Below are positions 1 to 9,785 of a stretch of DNA of 64,000 bases, in pieces. The notes under the pieces are model-generated. The model did not search any database. It was not told the origin of the DNA and was given only the letters and a program-made list of their open reading frames with translations. Origin of the DNA: Bathymodiolus brooksi (Eukaryota; Mollusca; Bivalvia; Mytilida; Modiolidae). The stretch covers positions 46,235,414 to 46,299,413 of the forward strand of contig OY804585.1 in NCBI GenBank assembly GCA_963680875.1. Reading direction: 5' to 3'. The position numbers and the translations under genes are program-made. The stretch's first letter is position 1. Every line of letters starts with the position of its first letter.

Positions 1-475
1 TTCCAAGGAAGCTTCCTACCAAATTTCGGTTCATTAATTTGGGAAAACGGATTCAGAGGAGAAGATTATTTAGAAATCAACCAATCAGAAACAAGAATTG
101 CCTATGGTTGCAATGGCTGTTAACGGATCGGGACAAATTGAACAATCTTTATAGAGGACCTGCCATAGATGCTTCCTACCAAGTTTCGGTTCATTTGGCC
201 AAGCAGTTTCAGAGGAGAAGATTTTAAAAAATCGGCCAATCAGAAACAAGAATTGCCTGTGGCAGCCATGTTTGTTAATGGATCGGAACAAAATGAGCAA
301 ACTTTATAAAGGACCTTCCATAGATGCTTCCTACCAAGTTTCAGTTCATTTGGCTGAGGGGTTTCAGAGGAGAAGACTAAAATGTGAAAAGTTAACGAAC
401 GACAGAAGACGGATGCCAAGTGATGGCAAAAGCTCACCTTGCCTTTGGCAAGGTGAGCTAAAAACAAAATATATA
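1..475 (+). repeat. Degenerate tandem repeat, period about 155-160 bp, ending in a hairpin
   Basis: The string GCTTCCTACCAA followed by a CGGTTCATT-like tail recurs at about 11, 171 and 326, so three diverged units are visible and the first is cut by the window edge. The right end (about 432-460) is a short palindrome built on AGCTCACCTTG/CAAGGTGAGCT. The closing segment with ACGACAGA...GGCAAAAGCTCA is shared with 7,070-7,200 and, reversed, with 28,333 onward. The short ORFs here are translations of the repeat and not genes. Confidence 0.7.
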
Positions 476-558
476 AACTACTGATTTCAACTTTCTATAC
501 ATCAAATTAAAATTTTAGTCGATGGTAAAAAAAAAAGCATGAATTATGGTATACATAC

Positions 559-777
559 AAGTGCGTGTTTTAGTGTTGGTATTGATGAGACAGGTCAGAC
601 CTGTCAGCCAGATATTAGCCTCATCAGGAGTATTTGCAATTAAATCCATAGATTCAAAGTCATCACCAAATATTATAGAAAAAGCACATTCATCTTGATA
701 AATGCCAGCTATTTCCTTGTTTTTTAACGCTTCTGTTGTTTTTCCTCCTCGTACTTCCTTTATGCTGGCTACCGCAA
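559..777 (-). CDS. PLCL/PRIP-type phospholipase C-like protein, exon 3 (PH domain, second half)
   Basis: This is the third visible coding exon of the phospholipase C-like (PRIP) gene whose first exon is at 22,423. The acceptor is a pyrimidine tract ending ATTTCAG at 778-780. It enters in phase 1 and rebuilds an Ile codon with the last base of exon 2. The translation contains SIKEVRGGKTTEALKNKE, then ECAFSIIFGDDFESMDLIAN, then DEANIWLTGL. These are the late beta-strands and C-terminal helix (tryptophan in NIW) of a PLC-delta/PLCL pleckstrin homology domain, which binds inositol phosphates or phosphoinositides. I place the donor at the GTATGT following position 559, which keeps phase 1, but a nearby alternative is possible. 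The exons for the EF-hand, X/Y barrel and C2 regions would lie left of the window. No gene symbol is given because the species orthology cannot be checked here. Confidence 0.8.
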
Positions 778-1962
778 CTGAAATGGTAAAAAATATTCAT
801 GACAACAAATACATCACTATTTCAATTATTAAATCACAGGAGACTGTAACGGTACCGTAAACGGCCCTATATTACCTGCATTTATGCATTATCTGCACCC
901 CTTTTTGGCTCCCAAAATATCTGGAGAAAAAACCTAGTTCAGGTATACCTTTTTGTATATCCACATCAACTTTATACCCGTTTGCGTGTAGGACAAATGC
1001 ATGAATAAAGCTTAAAATTTGGCATATATGGATTTCAATATTTGATTCAAATTGGTTGAGCATATATACATTTCTAAATCAAAAGTGAGCGAGTGTTTGA
1101 GTGAGTTATTGTTGTAACTGTAAGTGCCAAATGAGCAATTTTCTGTTGTAATACATGGATGATGAGAACAAGATCCATTTTCATGAAATAATGATGATAT
1201 CCGCTATTCACTAGACCAACATGAAAAGTTTATATTTTTACTTCTGTTTATTATTTGCATTCCTGATGTGTTCCTCAATTGACATATTCAGCAAAGTTAT
1301 AAAATTTAATGGGGGGAAAACTACATGTAGCTAGGACTATATCATTGTATCAAAGTAACAAGTGATCTAAATAGTAACACCAACAAGAAGTTCACTTGAA
1401 AATGAGCTGAGGCCTAAAATAAAATTTTATTTGTTTGGCATTGCCGCCCGACCCACTGAAAAACTTGCCGCCCAATTTATTTTATTTGCGTTTCAGACAA
1501 AAAAAATTTTAATAACAAAAATCGGAATCGCGCCGTAATTTCGATCGTGTCCACAGAGTTTGTTCCAGGCTTTATTTATTTCAAATCTCGATCGAAAAAG
1601 CACTTGATGTACACTGTATTGAGAGCAAACATTTAAACGACATAGAATAGAAAATGGTCTGCTGAATGTCGAAGAGGCCAGCTTCTGCTTCTGCCATATG
1701 ATTGCCTCCTTCAATCATCATATTGAAGATTATGCAATTTTGATTTTTGTGCAGCATGCCCAACGAATAGTGAAGCCAAAATTTAAATCAGTTTCCAAAT
1801 AGATGATAATAAATAATAACAAAATTTGAATATACAATTTACAATTAAAACTATATACAGTTGTCACTGTCTGGACTATAGGGACACGATCCTTGCCTTA
1901 AAGGCCTCAGGTGTGTCCATCTCAACAATGTCTGGAGCTAGTATATACTTCACAATTACATT
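778..1962. other. PLCL intron 2, no gene seen
   Basis: This is intronic sequence between exons 3 and 2 of the PLCL gene. It is AT-rich, and the short ORFs have no recognisable motif. A 20-base stretch around 1,431-1,452 (TTTGTTTGGCATTGC) reappears reversed near 4,650-4,668, which could be the remains of inverted ends of an element, but this is weak. Confidence 0.5.
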
Positions 1963-2586
1963 CTCGAACCAGTAACTTCAGCAAAATACCTTGGAGTTGC
2001 ACTACAATCGAACCTTAAATGGAACACCCACATCGACAATATCACTTCAAATGGAAATAAATCTCTCGGATACTTAAAAAGAAATTTACAAATATCAAAC
2101 CCTGAAGTAAAATCTCGGGCATATCAAGCACTAGTGAGGCCAAAACTTGAATACAGCTGTAGTATCTGGGACCCTTATACACATGACAACATAAACAAAC
2201 TAGAAATGGTTCAAAGATGAGCTGCTCGCTATGTTCAAAACAATTACCATAATACTAGCAGTGTCACTTCAATGATTGACACTCTAGGTTGGCCAACTTT
2301 AGCTGAGCGCTCTCTTAAAACCAGATTGATCATGATGTATAAAATAACACGCTTTAATTGCTATCCCAAACAACATACTCATCCCAACTGACAGCAGAAC
2401 TAGAAAATCACACAATCAGACATTTAGGCATATAACAACACAAAAAGATACATACAAATGGTCATTTTTTTTCCACTCACTATAGTACAATGGAACATCT
2501 TACCACAGACAATTATCTCAAGTCCATCAATAGACTCTTTCAGAGAACAGCTAACGGTTACACCCGCTGTTCTCTTAAACATTTAA
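1963..2586 (+). pseudogene. LINE reverse transcriptase C-terminal fragment
   Basis: This is a fragment of the region downstream of the RT domain in jockey/CR1-type non-LTR retrotransposons. Reading starts SAKYLGVALQSNLKWNTHI and continues with NKSLGYLKRNL, RAYQALVRPKLEYSCSIWDP and LEMVQR, then an in-frame TGA at 2,218-2,220, then AARYVQNNYHNTSS. The family's closing motif is still visible near 2,500-2,560 as QWNILPQTI and SIDSFREQL, after a frame change around 2,360. The catalytic RT motifs are missing, so this is a 5'-truncated, decayed insertion in intron 2 of the PLCL gene, antisense to it. It belongs to the same broad family as the fragment at 3,109-4,545 but is clearly a different copy. 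Confidence 0.85.
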
Positions 2587-3108
2587 ATTTCAAATAGAAT
2601 TGTACAGTTTTAAATTTTTTGTTTTATTCACACTTTTGATTTCACTTTATTTCACTTTCATGAAATTTATGTAAATATTTTTTTTAATACCCACGCATGA
2701 AACAGTACGTAATCTTCAACGTCTTAAACGAGTACTGTATATCTAAAGAAGAAGTACCGTGCAGTCCAGAGGGAAAACGCAAAATCCGTGATACCATCAC
2801 GGACAAAATCGACAGTTCGCAGACCGTCGCGGTGATTCAATGCAGACCATGATCGTGGACAAATTCTATCATTTTCATCACCATCACGGAATCACGTTGA
2901 ACGAGGATCCGTCGTGATGTCGCGCACAATGAACAACTACATTTTTGTACAATGAGCAAATGTACTAATAAACCTACGTGTACAAAGTATCTCGATCGTA
3001 TAAAGTTTGCCTTAAAAAATAAATGCAAATGTGGTCATTTTTATTGCATGTGGATCTGATAAGAAATTATGCTTATCTCTGAAGTGATAAGGTCGTAAAA
3101 AAAGGTCA
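2587..3108. other. Intronic stretch, no gene seen
   Basis: This AT-rich tail follows the RT fragment. About 2,780-2,930 is GC-richer and contains several CGTGAT/ATCACG strings (for example CCGTGATACCATCACGG). I could not assign it. No ORF here has a recognisable domain. Confidence 0.4.
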
Positions 3109-4545
3109 TATCCTGTCATTAATTTCAAGTGTGGTGTTGTCTTATTTGATATTACACAAAGTATCTTAACCCTCGAGTAAGCACCACGTAGGTTCCAGTC
3201 TCGTACTGTTCTTGGAAAGAATGACATTTTCCTGGTGTCAATACGGGAGGATGGTATCTGGAATGACCTGTTGTGTGCTTGTCTAGTTTTTCGGCCTCGT
3301 GGAATTAGCCTGTTTTCCTTGTTGATGGCTACAAGTTCTCTGTCGATTTTATACAGCATAACAAGTCTAGCGTCCTTTCTTCTGTGTGCAAGTGGTCTCC
3401 ATTTTAGTCTTTGTATGATGTTGCTTACACTACATGTAGATCTATTTCTGTGATTGTTTGCTACATATCTAGCTGCTCTTCTCTGCACTGCCTCCACCTT
3501 GTTTATATCAGTTTGTGTATATGGGTCCCAGACTGTACTAGCATATTCTACTAGTGGACGTGCAAGAGTGAAATATGTTTGTTCTTTTATCCTGATTGAT
3601 GGGATTTTCAGGTTTCTACGCAGAAAACCAAGAGTTTTATTTGCTTTGCTGGTAATAGAATTTATGTGCTAGTCCCATTGTAATTTGTTTGTGAACGTGA
3701 GGCCTAAATATTTGGCGGATGTAACTGACTCTAGCATATTGCCCGTGGAGTTGGTATTTGGCATCAATTGTTTTCTTTTTGTTGGTTACTCTGAGTACTG
3801 TGCATTTATCAGGGTGGAATTTCATGCACCATTCATTTTCCCAATGTCCCAGCTTATCTAGATCTTTTTGTAGAGCTTCAGCATCGTTGTTGTGGGATAT
3901 TGTCAGGTACGCTATTGTGTCATCGGCGAAGAGTCTTACTGTTGATGTTAGTCTTGATTGGAGGTTGTTTATATAGTAGAGGAAGAGCCCTGGACCTAGG
4001 ACAGAGTCTTGGGGAACTCCTGAGTCCACACTGACTGCATCAGAGGCAGATCCATCAATTACTACAGATTGTTTTCTGTTTGCAAGCCAGTTTTGTATCC
4101 ACCTGACTGATTTTCCTATAATACCATAATGCTGCAGTTTGTGTATGAGTATAGGCTATGGTTGACTATCTGTTTGTTGGCCTTCTTGTAAGTTCTTGGA
4201 GATGTCATCCACGAATTCAATGAGTTGCGTTTCACAGGAGCGGCCCTTTCAAAATCCATGTTGTAGCGGATACAGGGTATTATTTTCTTCTCCATGTTTC
4301 ATGATTTTACTGGCCAATATATGCTCCATAATTTTACAACAGACTGATGTTAAGGATATTGGTCTGTAGTTTTCAGCCAACGACTTTTGACCTTTCTTCT
4401 AGACAGGCGAGACGTTTGCAATGAGCCAGTCATCTGGCAGTGGAAAGCATCCCCCTATGCTGCAATGCATCAGTTAAGGGGGTGAACATTTTATCAAAAA
4501 TAAGATCTTCAGTTATTTTATGGATGAAACATGGGAGGACGTTCT
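3109..4545 (-). pseudogene. LINE reverse transcriptase pseudogene (jockey/CR1-like)
   Basis: On the minus strand, from high to low coordinates, the RT motifs run in order. First is NYRPISLTSVCCKIMEHIL (about 4,330). Then comes GVPQDSVLGPGLFLYYIN, followed by the catalytic LFADDTIAYL (about 3,920), WCMKFHPDKCTVL, and the C-terminal VQRRAARYVANN and FFPRTVRDWN near 3,200-3,480. In-frame stops and frameshifts separate these blocks; one stop lies in the loop after ANVSPV and frames change near 4,030 and 3,640. The DD of the active site is retained, but the reading frame is broken, so the copy is dead. The endonuclease domain and 5' part are absent, as is usual for truncated LINE insertions. It has the same orientation as the PLCL gene. 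Confidence 0.88.
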
Positions 4546-5525
4546 GAAAGACCTTTTAGAAGAATATAAAGCTTTCAAATGTAAAAAAAATTTAATAATT
4601 TCCCTACCTACATTGTACCTACCCACCTGTTGATAGTGTGGGTCAGCAATGCCAAACAAACAATATTCTAAGGGTGGTCTGGATCTGTCATTTCAAACTT
4701 CCTTTATCATGTATAGTTCCGAGTTAAATCAAGTTGGTGCATGTAGTTTCTGAGAAAAAACTTGTATATTCATTTCTCTATAGCCAGGGTCTGTCCTGCA
4801 GTGGCAGTCATTTTTGGATTTCTGCTCCAATGACAATTATTCTACAGTTGGGGACAATTTAAGTTTAAAGAGGACCATCCTAAGAACAATTCAGCCATCA
4901 TTTCTTTCAAAATTGTTGTTTTCAGAAATGAAGATTTTTTAGACATACATGTATTTCCAATATTGGGTCCTTTGTTACAAATGACCACAGATATGTTCCA
5001 CTTGTCATAAGCACATGTGGGGCAGGAACTGCTTACCCTTCAGGAGCACCTGAGTTCACCCCCAGTTTTTAGTGGGGTTTGTGTTGCTCGATCTTTAGTT
5101 TTCTATATAGTTTTCTATATAGTGTTTTGTAGATCGTTGTTTGTCCTTTTATCCTTTTTCTTCTGGCCATTGACATTGTGTTGTCTGTCCTTCTTTGATT
5201 TACGGATTCTGATTACCCCTTTGGTATTTTCAAACTCTTCTTGTACATTGTACATGTACATCTTTTATACTTCAACTGGATAAATAATAGGTACATGAAT
5301 ATGTATCTCATGATCTATTTTTCCCTTTTTTCAAACTAAAAACTGTAATATTTATTTTTGTTTGATAAGGAACACTCATTTGAGTATCTTTGGCTGAGAT
5401 TTAAAAAAAATATATTTGGTCTCCTGTCTGGCCAAAACAAATTTCTAGTGCTTCAATATCATCCTTTTCCCTTTTATTTACCCAATGTACATTTTAAAAA
5501 ATAATGCTTATTTTACATAATTAAT
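4546..5525. repeat. Intronic sequence with an interspersed bivalve-type repeat (about 5,010-5,280)
   Basis: No gene is seen. The segment from about 5,028 (CAGGAGCACCTGAGTTCACC) through GGGGTTTGTGTTGCTC and CCCCTTTGGTATTTTC resembles, from memory, a high-copy repeat of bivalve genomes that often forms the 3' tail of retroelements. That recognition is not verified here. The 88-residue ORF across it is low-complexity and hydrophobic, and I do not call it a gene. Confidence 0.4.
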
Positions 5526-5688
5526 CAGGGTTCACAAAATTGGTGGTCCTATTGAAAAAAAAATGTCAGTCCTCATTAATTTTCTATTGCAAAATACCAA
5601 TTTTGTGTCAGTCCTTAGCAAAATTTCAAAATCTGCCCAAATTTTGCTGGTCATTTTCTGACAGGACTGATAAATTTCGTGAACTCTG
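5526..5688. mobile_element. Small MITE-like element, about 163 bp
   Basis: The left end CAGGGTTCACAAAATTGGTG and the right end (read in reverse) CAGAGTTCACGAAATTTATC are imperfect inverted copies that continue inward to TCAGTCCT-type strings. This is the architecture of a non-autonomous inverted-repeat element. No internal gene is present and no clear target duplication was found. Confidence 0.5.
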
Positions 5689-6162
5689 CATAATCGTTAT
5701 AAATCAGCTAAAATAAAGTTTCACAGAAACCAAAGAAAATGTGTAGAACAGCTCATTATAATGCAATACCACTTTAAATTGAGTCCTTTCTAAACTGAAG
5801 CACTACCAGTAATTGGTCAAGTAACCAAAATTCTATTTTCAGTAGCAGGGGCCATCTTGGAAAGAGGACAGGGCTATCAGACCCACCTTTGAAAGTGAAT
5901 GGCCCAAAGATCATTTCCTATCCAATTATGCTTTATTTGGATAAATGGTTTCTGAGTAGAAGGTTTTAATTTCAGTTTTTTTTATCAAACAAAAATAATT
6001 TGCATAATAATATGCATAAATCGGCTGAAAGAAAGATTCAACAATTCAATCATCAGTGATTGTTATTTCATAACAATTCATGATCATCTATAATTGTTTG
6101 GAACACATTTGAGAAGTAAAGTTCTTTGGATAGAAAATTTTCCCATAAAGTTATACAACAGA

Positions 6163-6358
6163 TGACAGATAGAAGGACGACAAACACCATGTAATGGCAA
6201 AAGCTCAAAAAACCAGCCAGTTGAGCTAAAAAGAATGTGATCATCAGTCAAATGAAGTGTTCAGACAGAAGGACGACAAACACCATTTCATGGCAAAAAC
6301 TAAAAAAATGGGCCAGTTGAGCTAAAAAGAAAGTGATCATCAGTTAAATGAAGTGTTA
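6163..6358 (+). repeat. Tandem duplication, unit about 96 bp
   Basis: AGAAGGACGACAAACACCAT recurs at 6,171 and 6,267, each followed by a GGCCAGTTGAGCTAAAAAGAA-like end and a GTGATCATCAGT string. It belongs to the same family as the ACGACAGA...GAGCTAA repeats at 1-475 and 7,070-7,200. Confidence 0.7.
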
Positions 6359-6749
6359 ACAGACAAATATTTAAAACAAGTCCATTAGCGATCTGTATTG
6401 ATTTACAAGACAGTCATGATGTCAAAGTCTTGTAGGACTACATTATGTATAATGAAGCTGAGTATGATGATTTACTTTGTTTTCTAGGGAGCACTTATTA
6501 GCTACTGGTCATCCAGACAATCTCATGGGAGATAGTTCTCCAGTCTTGATTGATGTAAAATATGTCAAGCGGTCTTCATAGACTTAATCAAATTTAGTGA
6601 CCAATTCCATGTAAAACATTGCCATCGGAGAAAATGACAGTGTTATAGATTTGTTTTGACATTAATTCAACACTGTTTACAGAATGTTCCATTGCGTGTC
6701 AAATCTAAGTTAATTTACCATATAACACATGTATATATTTGATCAGTTT

Positions 6750-7200
6750 TAGTGTTGGAAGAAGCCGGAGTACCCCGAGAGAACCACCGACCATGGGCAA
6801 GCAACTGGTAAACTTTATCACTTCACTTGTGGCTGCGAGTCGAGTGCACCCTTTTTAGTAATATATAAAGCAGGGCGCGAACCCACGGCATATTGGTGAT
6901 ATGCTTGTATGAGTTGTTAGGTAATCCAACTACCTAACTCATTGAGCCACCTGGGCCCCTCCATCTTGGATGTAGGGCAAGGTCATCGGACACAAATTTG
7001 GAAGACAACCATCCAAGGAGTATATATCACATCCATGTTTGGTCCAATTTATCCCAGTGGTTTGTCAGAAAAAGATCAAAATGTGAAAAGCTTATGCGTC
7101 AGAAAAAGATCAAAATGTGAAAAGCTAACGGACGACAGACGACGGACACCGAGTGATGGGAAATTATAAGCTCACTCAAGCCTTTGGCTGTGGCGAGCTA
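6750..7200 (+). repeat. SINE-like interspersed repeat followed by a GAGCTAA-family repeat
   Basis: The block GCCGGAGTACCCCGAGAGAA...ACCACCGACC...GCGAACCCAC is the same family as 9,555-9,690 (CCGGAGTGCCCGGAGAAAAC). Such blocks are common in mollusc DNA, and the GCGAACCCAC end resembles a tRNA-type B box. From about 7,066 a short AAAAAGATCAAAATGTGAAA unit occurs twice. It is followed by the ACGACAGACGACGGACACCG segment ending in GGCGAGCTAATAA. Confidence 0.5.
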
Positions 7201-7844
7201 ATAAATCATTATGCTGTCTTGGTACATGTACCGGTTAGACTGCATCCCAATATGGGGTTATGTCAGGTAACATTCGTCATTTCATTCATCGTCTAGTACA
7301 TGTACATGTACCGGTATGAATAATGTATGGACTATTACCAGTGGCTGTTTAATGTAGACAGTTAATATTTACCTTTAATTACTAAATTAGACATAAATGT
7401 TTAATCAATCTAAACAAGAGCTTTGAAATCATTCTTTATTAGTTGTAGCATCATTTACATTGTAGTGTAGATTATATAACAAATTAACTGGAATTTTATT
7501 TGCAGAAATGTATTCTATTAATGTTCTCTAAATGTACATTTGTATAACTAAGATTTGTTTTTCTTCTCATTCTCTGTGCATTGAGACATTACATTATACT
7601 GGTAATTCTAGGAATAATAAAAATTGAAAATGTTATTCAAATGAATTTCATTTCATACTACAATGCTTTCTACTGGACCAACACACTGAGTTGGATTTTT
7701 ATAGTGCTAGTTCACTGAAACAACAATTTGTGGATAGACATGTTGCTCCATTCGGATACATTACTCTGATTCTGAGCCAACAATTATTTGTTCTTTCTCC
7801 TTAATGCTGTGTGCTTAACAGAAAGGTAATAAACAGCAATTTCA

Positions 7845-7925
7845 TAGTCTTTGGTTTGACCCGATCTGGACTCAAACTTATGATCTACTGCACTCAAGTA
7901 CGCTAACCATTAAACCATGGTTACG
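7845..7925 (-). repeat. tRNA-derived SINE-like remnant
   Basis: On the plus strand the order is GACTCAAACTTATGATCTAC, then GCACTCAAGTACGCTAACCA, then TTAAACCATGG. This is the reverse complement of a tRNA head: A box near the right side, anticodon region in the middle and B box near GGACTCAAAC. It is diverged and I did not fold it base by base. Confidence 0.4.
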
Positions 7926-8141
7926 GTTACAGTATTATTTAACATAGTGTTTTCTATTGTAATATTTATTTCAGTATTGTCTGCTGTAATAGTTTTATAT
8001 GGAATTATTTAACAGAGTTAACAATTGGAAGCCATAATATGTTGGGAGTTTTCTCATGGGTTATCCTATATTACCTGATATTAATATTGTACATCATGTA
8101 CATGTTGTTTTTACTGTAATCAAATCAATTCTTATACTTAC

Positions 8142-8291
8142 TTCTTGCTTTGTGAGGTTTTTTTGAAGTAGGTTGCCATCTAATTTCTGTCATGTCTGGG
8201 TTTAGTGTAAATATTCTATGGTATTGTCTACTATTTGATCTTACTTTTATTAATTCACTCCCATTCTGCATATATGAAAGACAGTCTTGAG
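8142..8291 (-). CDS. PLCL/PRIP-type phospholipase C-like protein, exon 2 (start of PH domain)
   Basis: The exon is 150 bp and keeps phase 1 at both ends. It is bounded by an acceptor TTATTTTCAG (8,292 upward) and a strong donor GTAAGTAT (8,141 downward). It encodes AQDCLSYMQNGSELIKVRSN, then RQYHRIFTLNPDMTEIRW and QPTSKKPHKAR. This is the N-terminal half of a PLC-delta/PLCL pleckstrin homology domain: the GxELxKVR strand, the conserved RxFxL strand and the IRWxP strand. The basic residues in the first strands are those that bind inositol polyphosphates in this family. The splice joins exactly to exon 1 (KIAT-AQDC) and exon 3 (KAR-I-AVASIKE). Confidence 0.88.
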
Positions 8292-8351
8292 CTGAAAATA
8301 AAGGTACAAATGTACAGTACATAATTACAATGTGTGCTATATTTCATGATT

Positions 8352-8520
8352 TAAGGAATATTTTAAATTTTTGAACAGGTTATACAATATACAATATAAT
8401 CTGGTTTGGCACAGCTTACTCTTAATTTAAACTGCTAAGCGATTTATGAAAAGCATATACTGTTCTAAACCAGATCATACAAGTATAACCTGTTCAAAAT
8501 TTGAACATATTCCTTATAAA
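8352..8520. mobile_element. Foldback/MITE element, about 169 bp
   Basis: The left arm (TAAGGAATATTTTAAATTTT, then GAACAGGTTATAC) and the right arm (GTATAACCTGTTC, then AAAATTTGAACATATTCCTTA) are inverted copies. A second inner pair, ATCTGGTTT/AAACCAGAT, gives a nested stem. It lies in intron 1, just outside PLCL exon 2. Confidence 0.7.
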
Positions 8521-8711
8521 TAATTTAATTTGTACAACAAAATTTAATGATTCCTCAAGTTTAATTACGATTATTTCATGGGACTACATGTATCTAAATT
8601 TGTCATTGGCGAATGAATATGTTGGTGACGCTATAATACCAAACCAGGTTATCAAGTATAACCAATTTTTCTCCAGGCGGATCAGCCAATCATATTGCAC
8701 AAATATTATTA

Positions 8712-8850
8712 GTTACACAGTGTGCTAGTGACCTAATACGATATATACTGGGTCAGTAAATTCCATATGGGGCGAGAGGGCAGCTCGATCCCCATATTTA
8801 ATTTACTGACCCCGTATATATCGTATTAGGTCACTAACACACTGTGTAAC
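8712..8850. mobile_element. Near-perfect foldback element, 139 bp
   Basis: GTTACACAGTGTGCTAGTGA at the left end is mirrored by TCACTAACACACTGTGTAAC at the right. The arms run about 60 bp each around a short GC-richer loop (CGAGAGGGCAGCTCGA), with only a few mismatches. It contains no ORF. Transcribed as part of the PLCL intron it would form a long hairpin. Confidence 0.8.
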
Positions 8851-9554
8851 GAATTTATCTTACTGATTACCTTTGTATGAGGGATTTAGATGTAACTGCA
8901 TCAAAACTAATAAATATGTAATTTTTGTGTTGTGTGAAAGTGATTCATATGTGTCGCTATAACAATATTTGGTGACTTGTGGAATGTTACATTGGTCAAG
9001 TGATTGAACCAACATTTGGGGACAAACTTACTCAATTATATTTTTATTGTAATATTTAAAAAAAAAAAATACGTCCGTTTATGATTTCAACGTCTGTTGT
9101 CAGGGCGAAACGCGCCGGCATCTCGTTGTTCAACGTCATCTTTGTTTTGAATGAAAAAGGGGAGATAACTCTACTACTAACCGTGTATTGAATATACACG
9201 GTTTCCACGTGATCACTTTAAACCAATGATATTCCTAGAAGTTTGTAAGAAGTAAGATATTATATAATATACATTTGTACAAGGCTCTTACGACCTGCAT
9301 GTTGACTACTTGTACCATGATATAAGCGCTTGCACTGCCCATTTGCATTTGGATCAATTCAACAAAGTTATAATGGCTGATTAATTGAATGTATGGTACA
9401 ATATCAATTCTAGATAATTATAGACCATGGTTTCCTACAAACACATTATTAAACTTATTCATAAAAACATCAAAAGAAAAAATGTAATTTATGTTATGGT
9501 TTGTGGTTTATGATGTTTAATGCCACTTTCAACAATATTTCATTTATATCATGG

Positions 9555-9785
9555 CGGTCAGTTTTATTGGTGGACAAAACCGGAGTGCCCGGAGAAAACC
9601 ACCAACCTGTCGCAAGTCACTGACAAACTTATCACATAATGTTGTATCAAGTACACATCGCCATGAACAGGGTTCGAACTCACAACTTTAGTGGTGATAG
9701 GCACTGTTTGCACATACAGGTACATGTAGTTATAAATCCAACTACCATAACAGGGACAGAAATTAACAGGGGCCCAGTCGCCCAT
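9555..9785 (+). repeat. SINE-like interspersed repeat (second copy of the 6,750 family)
   Basis: It starts with GGTGGACAAAACCGGAGTGC, continues CCGGAGAAAACCACCAACCT, and reaches GGGTTCGAACTC near 9,669, which matches a tRNA B-box consensus. The order is the same as at 6,750-6,900. The ORFs overlapping it on both strands are repeat-derived. Confidence 0.55.

Noticed and set aside
3235..3976. Three 72-residue plus-strand ORFs
   Set aside because: They are antisense to the LINE RT pseudogene, including its FADD motif.
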